A stretch of 64,000 nucleotides of DNA from Marispirochaeta aestuarii (lineage in GTDB: Bacteria > Spirochaetota > Spirochaetia > JC444 > Marispirochaetaceae). Of the stretch, positions 34,568-42,100 are shown piece after piece. The position numbers were made by a program, and so were the translations under genes. The stretch lies in assembly GCF_002087085.1 (NCBI RefSeq), contig NZ_MWQY01000005.1, positions 152,611-216,610 of the forward strand, given 5' to 3'. The notes under the pieces were generated by a model. It had not been told where the DNA came from. It saw only the letters and a list, made by a program, of their open reading frames with translations, and ran no database searches. Numbering within the stretch: the first letter of the stretch is position 1; each line of letters opens with the position of its first letter.

Positions 34568-36442
34568 ATGAAGATACTGGATCCCCGTTTCGGTCTGTTC
34601 GTTGGTGACAGTGACTCCTGTGCCCTGGAGAGACTGAAATACGGCGAAAAGCTTCCCGGGAAAGGTTTCAGTCCTGAGGATTTGTCTCTTATCCTCTCCC
34701 CTTCGGGTTGGCGCGGGGTCTTTGCATCATCGGAAGACGATGATTCCGGCGAACCGGCGGAGCGGATGCTCTGGGCGGCCCTGTCTATGGCAGGAGCCGC
34801 GGCGGAGTATTTTTCCGCCTTCAGCGGTAAACCCACAATTCTGGTGGGCTGCGATGCACGTCCCACGGGACCTGCAATCTGCGAGATATTCTTAAGGGTC
34901 TTTCTGGCCCTGGGGATTCCCTGCGAATACCTCTTTATAACTCCGGCCCCGGAAATAATGGCCGCAGCACGAAACAGGCGGGAGTGCGGCGGATTCTGTT
35001 ACATCAGCGCGAGCCATAACCCCATCGGTCACAACGGGGTAAAACTCGGCAGACAGGACGGCGGGGTACTTCCCGGAATCGAGGCGGCGCCGATTATCCA
35101 GCGAGTTAAGGATATCCTCGCTTCCCCGGAGGAACTCGACAGACTGCGTGAATCAGCCGATGGAGCGGATTCGCGCAATCTGGAAGCCCTCTTTCAGCAG
35201 GTCTCGGACGCCCAGAACAGGGCGTCCCGGATCTATTCCGCGTTTTCCGGCAGCGTTGTGTTCGATACATATCCGGATAAAAAATCTGCCCTGCAGGAAT
35301 CCCTCAAAAAGATGCCCCTTGGAGTCGTGGGAGAGCTGAACGGCAGCGCCCGGGGAGTCTCCATCGACCGGGAATTTATGGAAGACCTGGGTCTGCGGGT
35401 CCGCCTTTATAACAGCAGACCCGGGGAAATCCTTCATGCCATCCTGCCGGAGGGAGAATCCCTCGAGCCATGCAGCATGCTCCTGCAGGAATCCTGGCGG
35501 GAGGATCCCGCCTTTCTGCTGGGGTATGTTCCCGACAACGACGGTGATCGTGGGAATATTGTCTACATCGATCCCGATGGTGGACGCGGCCATATCCTGC
35601 AGGCCCAGGAGGTCTTTGCCCTTACCTGTCTTTCCGAGCTGGCCTGCGCCAGAATGTTCGGAAAAGGCGGGAATACGCCGCAGGCTGTGGTGGTAAACGG
35701 TCCCAGCTCGCTCCGTATCAATGAGATAGCGGAATCCTTCGGGGCGAAACTTTTCCGGGCGGAAGTCGGTGAAGCGAATGTGGTTTCCCTGGCACGGCGG
35801 CTCAGGAATGAAGGATTTACTGTTCGCATACTGGGGGAAGGCTCCAACGGCGGAACCATAACCCATCCCTCTGCCGTGAGGGATCCCCTTAACACCATCA
35901 TGGCTCTGGTAAAACTCCTCCGTCTACAGGATGCCGATGGGAAAACCCCCGGGCACCTCTGGTTTGAGCTGCGGGGAGATACTCCTCCTGTTTCCGGTTC
36001 CCTGGCCCTGTCTCATATTCTGGAATCTCTGCCGAAATATCAGACCACCCCCACCGGAGAAGCCCGGGCAAAATACCGGGTGCCCGCAGGGAGTCATAAC
36101 CTGCTGAAGAGCCGTTACGAGTCGGTTTTTACCGAAAGGTGGGGAGCACGACCGGACATCCTGAACTCCCTGGGAATCAGCGCGTACCGCTTCGTCAATT
36201 ACGAAGGAACAGAGCGCAGGGAAGGACCGGGAAACAGAAGTGGAGAGGGCCGCGGAGGCTTCAGCGTTGAATTCCTGAACGATAAGGGTCAGGCAAAAGC
36301 CTTTGTATGGATGCGCGGCTCGGGTACAGAGCCGGTTTTCAGGCTCATGGCCGATGTTCCCGGGGACAGAGAGGATACTGAAGTCACCCTCCTTGAGTGG
36401 CACCGGGGAATCCTCGACGCGGCCATAGAATCCGGCGCTTAG
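34568..36442 (+). CDS. Phosphohexomutase (phosphoglucomutase/phosphomannomutase family)
   Basis: A 624-residue alpha-D-phosphohexomutase, larger than the usual 450-570. The phosphoserine loop is CYISASHNPIGHNGVKLG (Ser in SASHNP), the metal loop is VPDNDGDRGNIVYID, the sugar-binding loop GEGSNGGTIT deviates from the usual GExSGH, and the phosphate loop is RGSGTEPVFRLMADV. The order of the four loops is normal, so it should be active, but the altered sugar loop leaves glucose, mannose or another hexose phosphate open. The ATG at 34568 is used; longer versions would overlap dapL. It ends overlapping the trpS stop from the other strand. Confidence 0.88.
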   Translation: MKILDPRFGLFVGDSDSCALERLKYGEKLPGKGFSPEDLSLILSPSGWRGVFASSEDDDSGEPAERMLWAALSMAGAAAEYFSAFSGKPTILVGCDARPTGPAICEIFLRVFLALGIPCEYLFITPAPEIMAAARNRRECGGFCYISASHNPIGHNGVKLGRQDGGVLPGIEAAPIIQRVKDILASPEELDRLRESADGADSRNLEALFQQVSDAQNRASRIYSAFSGSVVFDTYPDKKSALQESLKKMPLGVVGELNGSARGVSIDREFMEDLGLRVRLYNSRPGEILHAILPEGESLEPCSMLLQESWREDPAFLLGYVPDNDGDRGNIVYIDPDGGRGHILQAQEVFALTCLSELACARMFGKGGNTPQAVVVNGPSSLRINEIAESFGAKLFRAEVGEANVVSLARRLRNEGFTVRILGEGSNGGTITHPSAVRDPLNTIMALVKLLRLQDADGKTPGHLWFELRGDTPPVSGSLALSHILESLPKYQTTPTGEARAKYRVPAGSHNLLKSRYESVFTERWGARPDILNSLGISAYRFVNYEGTERREGPGNRSGEGRGGFSVEFLNDKGQAKAFVWMRGSGTEPVFRLMADVPGDREDTEVTLLEWHRGILDAAIESGA

Positions 36443-37437
36443 GCAATCCCGATTGCCCGCCGTAGACGGGATATGGTACCGGCTGCGATCTCCCTCGCTT
36501 TTTCTGCTCCCCGGGCGAGGATAGCGTCAATCTGATCGGTATTATTGATGTACTCTTCGTAGCGTTCACGGTAAGGAGCGATTTCCCTTTCCATGCACTC
36601 ATACAGGGCCTGTTTGGCCTCTCCCCAGCCCATGCCTCCGGCGAGGTAGCGTTGACGCAGGGCGTCCTGCTCCTGTTCAGTGGCAAAAAGCCGGTAGAGA
36701 TTAAAAACATTGCAGTTTTCAGGGTTCTTCGGCTCTTCTATTCCCTGGGAGTTGGTAACAATCTTCATAATCAGCTTGCGCAGCTGTTTTGAGGGAAGAA
36801 AAAGAGGAATGGTATTGTTGTAGCTTTTACTCATTTTTCTTCCGTCCATTCCGGGAATTATCTGGGTCAACTCGTTGATAAGGGGTTCGGGAACGGTAAG
36901 CAGTTCTTCCCGGTAATTCCTGTTTATGGCCTGGGCAATATCTGCGGTCATCTCTATGTGCTGTTTCTGGTCCCTGCCAACGGGAACGACGTTGGAGTTG
37001 AAAAGAAGGATATCCGCTGCCATCAGTACGGGATAAGTATAGAGCCCCATGTTGATTCCGTTGTCCGGGTCTTTCCCGGCGGAACGGTTTTCTTCGCTCA
37101 CTGCCTTGTAGGCATGGGCCCGGTTCATGAGCCCCTTGGGGGTAAAGGCCATGAGGATTGTCGTCAATTCAAAGGTTTCCGGTACCGCTGACTGCTTGTA
37201 GACCAGGGATTTTTCGGGATCCAGGCCGCAGGCCAGCCACGTCGCGGCAACCTGATGAGTCTGTTCCTTGAGCCGCTGCGGATCGCGTTCGCTGTTCAGG
37301 GCATGATAATCGGCAATAAAAAAACGGGTTTCGTAATCTCTGGCAAGTTCCAGTGCCGGCTTTATTGCACCAAAGTAGTTTCCAATGTGGGGTGTTCCTG
37401 TCGGCTTTATACCGGTTAAAGCAATTCGTTTCTCCAT
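36439..37437 (-). CDS. trpS: Tryptophanyl-tRNA synthetase
   Basis: A 332-residue class I aminoacyl-tRNA synthetase charging tRNA-Trp. The HIGH-type motif is GTPHIGNYFGA and the KMSKS motif is DGRKMSKSYNNTIPLF; VGRDQKQHIEMTADIAQAIN and PVLMAADILLFNSNVVPVG are typical of TrpRS. Length is normal. The stop codon overlaps that of the convergent phosphohexomutase. Confidence 0.96.
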   Translation of the reverse strand: MEKRIALTGIKPTGTPHIGNYFGAIKPALELARDYETRFFIADYHALNSERDPQRLKEQTHQVAATWLACGLDPEKSLVYKQSAVPETFELTTILMAFTPKGLMNRAHAYKAVSEENRSAGKDPDNGINMGLYTYPVLMAADILLFNSNVVPVGRDQKQHIEMTADIAQAINRNYREELLTVPEPLINELTQIIPGMDGRKMSKSYNNTIPLFLPSKQLRKLIMKIVTNSQGIEEPKNPENCNVFNLYRLFATEQEQDALRQRYLAGGMGWGEAKQALYECMEREIAPYRERYEEYINNTDQIDAILARGAEKAREIAAGTISRLRRAIGIA

Positions 37438-37470
37438 ACCGGCACACTATACCCGGGTCACCCCCTTTTC

Positions 37471-38562
37471 TCAAGTACCTGTTTTTGATTCCGGGCTGCC
37501 AAGCATCACCTGCGAGGTGTTCGGCGGATTGTGACTGTCCTGACCGGAACCCATCAAAATGGCTATGGGACGCAGGGCCGGTATGTTCTCGCAGACTATC
37601 TTGATTATCGCCATAATGGGGACGGCCAGAAACATTCCCACCACACCCCAGAGCCAGCCCCAGACCAGCAGGCTGACCAGGATAAGAAAGGGGCTGAGGT
37701 TGAGCCGCCGCCCCTGAAGGCGCGGATCCAGAATATTTCCAAGGGCGACCTGGGTAGCAATTACCGACAGAGAGACGGCCAGAATAGGCTCCATTTCGGG
37801 ATAAAACTGAATGAACGACATGATTATTATAATGATAACGATAAATGCGGAGCCGATATTGGGAATAAAATTGAGAAAAAAAGCCAGAGCGCCCCAGATA
37901 ATCGGAAAATCCAGCCCAATCAGCATCAGGCTCAGATAAATCAGCATACCCGTTGCGAGGCTGATGATGAATTTTATCGACAGATAACGCCCGATCTGAT
38001 CGTTGATATGCTTCATGATCAGGTATATCCGGTCTGACATGGATATATGAAAGGCCTTGCGAACCTTGACCTGAAAGCGGTTCTGTTCCAGGAGAAGGAA
38101 TATCAGGAAGAGGGTAATCATTATAAGATTTCCAACCAGTTCCATCAGCGATCCGGATAAAGAGAGAAGAGAGTTCTGCAGGGTCCTTCCCCAGTTTATG
38201 TCCGCAATAACCGTCGGGCTCACATTGAAGCGTTCGAAAAGCTCCTTCGATATCTCCATTAGAAGCGAGGTAAACCGGGCCTGGTATTTTGGGAGCTGTA
38301 CCACAAAGGACTTTATTGAAGCATAGATAAATAAACCGAAAAGATAGAAAAAACCGAAGAATATGACGATGACAACTGTTATGGAAATGATTCGCGGAAT
38401 ACGAAGCTTTTCCATGAAGGACAGCAGTGGCGTGAAAACGAAAAAGAGAATAATCGCTATTGCCAGGGGAACCATTGCGGCCTGGGCGAATTTAAGCACT
38501 GCTCCAACAATAATAACTGTCAGTATCCCCAGACAGACAGCTGTCACTTTTTCTGCACTCAT
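37471..38562 (-). CDS. AI-2E family (PerM-like) membrane transporter
   Basis: A 363-residue protein with about eight helices in the layout of the AI-2E/PerM family (VTAVCLGILTVIIVGAVLKFA, FLIFLLLEQNRFQVKVRKAF, GLDFPIIWGALAFFLNFIPNIGSAF, GNILDPRLQGRRLNLSPFLILVSLLVWGWLWGVVGMFLAVP in segments). Members export small molecules, or in some cases act as Na+/H+ antiporters; the substrate cannot be read from sequence. The ATG at 38562 is chosen: longer forms would overlap the divergent gamma-carbonic anhydrase gene. It follows trpS in reverse order with 33 bases between. Confidence 0.88.
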   Translation of the reverse strand: MSAEKVTAVCLGILTVIIVGAVLKFAQAAMVPLAIAIILFFVFTPLLSFMEKLRIPRIISITVVIVIFFGFFYLFGLFIYASIKSFVVQLPKYQARFTSLLMEISKELFERFNVSPTVIADINWGRTLQNSLLSLSGSLMELVGNLIMITLFLIFLLLEQNRFQVKVRKAFHISMSDRIYLIMKHINDQIGRYLSIKFIISLATGMLIYLSLMLIGLDFPIIWGALAFFLNFIPNIGSAFIVIIIIIMSFIQFYPEMEPILAVSLSVIATQVALGNILDPRLQGRRLNLSPFLILVSLLVWGWLWGVVGMFLAVPIMAIIKIVCENIPALRPIAILMGSGQDSHNPPNTSQVMLGSPESKTGT

Positions 38563-38603
38563 GGAAAAAGTATAACAGATCATAATCTTAATTTCGAGTA
38601 CTT

Positions 38604-38615
38604 GTCCCCGGGGAC
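38604..38615. promoter_or_regulatory. Perfect 12-bp palindrome in the divergent intergenic region
   Basis: GTCCCCGGGGAC lies between the AI-2E permease and the gamma-carbonic anhydrase genes, 48 bases before the latter's ATG. A TATAAT (38647-38652) lies downstream as a likely -10. It could be an operator; no known factor is recognised. Confidence 0.4.
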
Positions 38616-38662
38616 GAAAACCTGTAGTTTCACTGGTACAGCAGTATAATGGAGTTGTATAT

Positions 38663-39151
38663 ATGAGTATTCGTGAAAAAGCCGCTTTTATCGCAGAGAA
38701 CGCAGCTGTTACCGGGGATGTCACCATGGGAAAGGATGCATCAGTCTGGTACGGAGCATCAGTCCGGGGAGATTATGCTCCTATAGTCATTGGGGATTCC
38801 TCCAACATACAGGATAATGCCAGTGTTCACGTAGATCATGACGCCCCCGTCAAGATCGGCAAAGGGGTTACCATCGGCCACAACGCTGTTATTCACGGCT
38901 GCACCGTGGAGGATGACTGTCTTATAGGCATGGGTGCAATCATTCTGAACCGGGCTGTAATCGGTAAGGGTGCCATCATCGGGGCCGGCGCTCTGGTAAC
39001 CGAAGGCAAGGTAATACCCCCGGGATCCCTGGCGGTGGGCTCCCCCGCCAAGGTCATGAGAAAGGTCTCCGACGAAGAGTTGAAGCGTGTTCGTCAGAAC
39101 GCCTCATCCTATGTTGAGATGGCCCGGAGGCATAACGCGGGAGAGTTCTAG
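38663..39151 (+). CDS. Gamma-carbonic anhydrase family protein
   Basis: A 162-residue left-handed beta-helix protein with hexapeptide repeats (e.g. GKDASVWYGASVRGDYAPIVIG). Three metal-binding histidines are expected in NASVHVDHDAPVKIG and TIGHNAVIHGCTV. Length and sequence fit the YrdA/PaaY/CaiE-like short gamma-CA group, whose members may hydrate CO2 or may lack that activity. GGAG lies 8 bases before the ATG. It shares its CTAG stop with the convergent carboxylase gene; bicarbonate supply to that carboxylase is an attractive but unproven link. Confidence 0.9.
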   Translation: MSIREKAAFIAENAAVTGDVTMGKDASVWYGASVRGDYAPIVIGDSSNIQDNASVHVDHDAPVKIGKGVTIGHNAVIHGCTVEDDCLIGMGAIILNRAVIGKGAIIGAGALVTEGKVIPPGSLAVGSPAKVMRKVSDEELKRVRQNASSYVEMARRHNAGEF

Positions 39152-42100
39152 GAACTTCCCGCACTCCTTTTTTCCCAGCGCTCCATGCCCCTGCGCACTG
39201 CATCGATCAGATAGGGCCTCATCTGCGAGGCCTTTACAATATGATCGATGGATCCGACCTCCCGGGCCCGTTCAACGCTGTGTATACCGTCAAACTCTGC
39301 CCCCAGAGCTGTCTGGTATTCGTTATATACCGTCTGATACAGGTTATCAAACTCCTTGTAACCCCATTCACCGGATTTCAAACGTTCCCGGGCTTCCATG
39401 ACCCGCGTATCATCTTCGGTGCGCTTTCTGACGGTTTTCGGAAATACCACCGCAGCAGCCGGGGCCCCTCCGATTACCGATGCGAAGGAGCCTTCAAGAG
39501 CTGCGACCTCGAGTTCCGGGTTCAGCCTCTTGGAGAAGACTACATAGGCCCCGCCGTGATAGCGGGCGGTGACCAGAAAAACAAGGGGGCCTCTGAAGTT
39601 TACAACTGCCCTTCCTATCTCAGCTCCATATTCGAGCTGGAGTCTGCGCAGCGATTCCGGTGATCCGTCGAATCCCGAGAGATTCGCAATGATGACAGCC
39701 GGTACCCTTCCGGAGAAGGCATTCAGCCCCCGGGCCAGCTTTTTTGAAGACTGGGGATAGAGGGTCCCTCCGCTCCAGGTATCCGGACCGTCGGAAGGCA
39801 GGGCACCGATACGGGGAAAGCTGCGGCTTTCGATACCGATCATACCCACAGACAAACCGCCGAGACGGGTCTCCCAGACCAGAGAGGTATCCCCGTCTTC
39901 GAGCCCTCTCCATCGCTCGAGGATTTCCGCGTCCTGGTCCACAAGGGCACGCATAACCTGGCGCATGTCGAAGGGCTTTTTTCTGTCGGGATTCAAATCC
40001 ATGCTGAAGATATCTCCGATGCTGGTGAATCCCTGACCAAGACTGTCCCGATAGGGCACGGTGGTTACATCCCGCTCATCGGGGTCGGAGCATTCCACAG
40101 GTTCAGGAAAAGAGCTGCCAGGCTTAACATAGCAGGTACGATAATGCTGAAAGAGTACGCCGTAGGCCTCGGCAACGGAAGCGACCCGTATCTGGGCCTG
40201 GCCGTTGGGGACCATGATTTTCTCTGCACCGCCGATATCCACATTTGTTTCCCCCGACACGCTGCCGGAGAAGTCCAGGGCCCGTTTCCCGGTAAGAAGC
40301 ATGGAAGCCTCATCGGTCATGATCAGAAGTCCCCGGGTATGCATCAGCATGGTGGCTTCGGCATTCCAGTAGGACTGGGCGCCCACATTTATAGACTGGA
40401 CGATTATATTTATTTCGCCCCCGGCCTGGGTGAATTCTATTATCCTTTTCAGGGTTGCAGCGGTCCAGTCCAGGTTTTCGGTACCCGAATCCATGGTGAT
40501 TCTGGCTCCGGAGGATACCGGAACCCATTCCACGGGAATTGAATCCTCTTCGGCCATATCGATGGCGCATATAATCCTGCGGCATTCCTCTTCCGCCAGG
40601 CTGCCGAGATCTCCGGTGGGATCCGAGAGAATCAGCATGCGATGAAAAACCGTTCCGCTCACAGGATCGGTATTGCTGATCCTGCCGAATATTATATTGC
40701 TGCCGTTGTTTCCGGGTTCACGTCCCTTTACCGAAACAGCCCTGCCGGACCCGTCTGCGGCGACCTCGATATCGAATTCTTCAAACTCACCTCGTGGCAA
40801 ACCCTCATGCAGGGGAAATCCGGCGTGGGTAATCATCTTTATGAGTTCGTAGGGATAAATCTCGTTACGCTGACGCGCCCGGACCACCTTGAGGGCATAA
40901 CTGTCCAGGGTCGTCAGGGGCACCGATGAGGGGCGCCGGCTGCGCAGGGTAAACTGGTCCGCCGTAAGATTGTGGAAGATCAGTTCATGTTCACGGATGG
41001 TTTCTTCCCTCCATCGTTTGCGTCGTGAATAGACGACCATCTTTTCCAGGCCAAGACCGATGGTTCTGGGAACCAGGTTGTAACCGAAATCCCGGAGCTG
41101 CATCAGGCGCAGTCCCAGAAGAGATCTGTTGTAGATGATAATCCGGTTCCACTGAAGCCTGAAACGGTAGTTCTGCTGGGCGGCGCGTATGCCGGAAACC
41201 GCCTCGTTGAAGACCCGCTCAAATCGAAGCATCCTGGTAAGGTCCTGCCGCGAGGAGAGTTCGGGATCCGTCTCGGAGGTTGAAGCAAGGGCGAAAAGGC
41301 GCATGTCCTTTTCGTTCTCCTTTGCCCGGCCTTCCAGAACAGTGACATTTTCGCTGCGCAGTATCAGTTTGAGATGAAAATTCTTCAGTCTTTCCACCCG
41401 GAGCTCCCGATATTCCAGGGGCGAAAAGGTGAACGCACCGTCGTTGATACTCCATTTTCCGGTATCACCATACTGGTAGGTAGTAAACTGCGGTTCATCC
41501 TGCTCCGGGTAGACTCCCAGAGCGCAGAATTTACAGGGAAAAGGGGCAAGAGAATCGATATAATCCCCGGGGCTGCCCTGCCCCGAAATAAGTATCGTGA
41601 CTTCAACTGATTCACAGTCCGGGAAATTCCGGACTATGCCTGGTATTCTCTCAAGAGCCTCGGGAGAAAAGGCAGCAAAAAGAAGTCCGCCCTTCCGGTC
41701 CTTTTCATTCTCCTCATCCTCAGTGAAATCGATCCTGGCCCGGAAAAGATCCTTCCCATCAGAGGATGTCTTGAGAGAATGAATTTTCCTGTCCCGGTTA
41801 AAATACCGGGCCGCCAGCTCCGAGAGAAGTTCCGAACTCCCTGTTCGGGTCGATTTTATTATACGCATCATGTCCGTCATGGCCGAAGGCGGAAGGTCCA
41901 TAAAGGACTGCGTACACTCATCGAAACTTCCTGAATTGCCGCTGCAGCTCTCCGAAACCAGGGATTCAACGAATTTGCGCTGTCTTCCCCGCTGTTCCTG
42001 GAGTTGCTGCTGGTCGATCAGAACATAGCGCGCATGCAGGGCGGCGTCCGCCAGTTTGGGAGATCCAAGGTTACTCAGACGTACAATCTCGTTCACCAGA

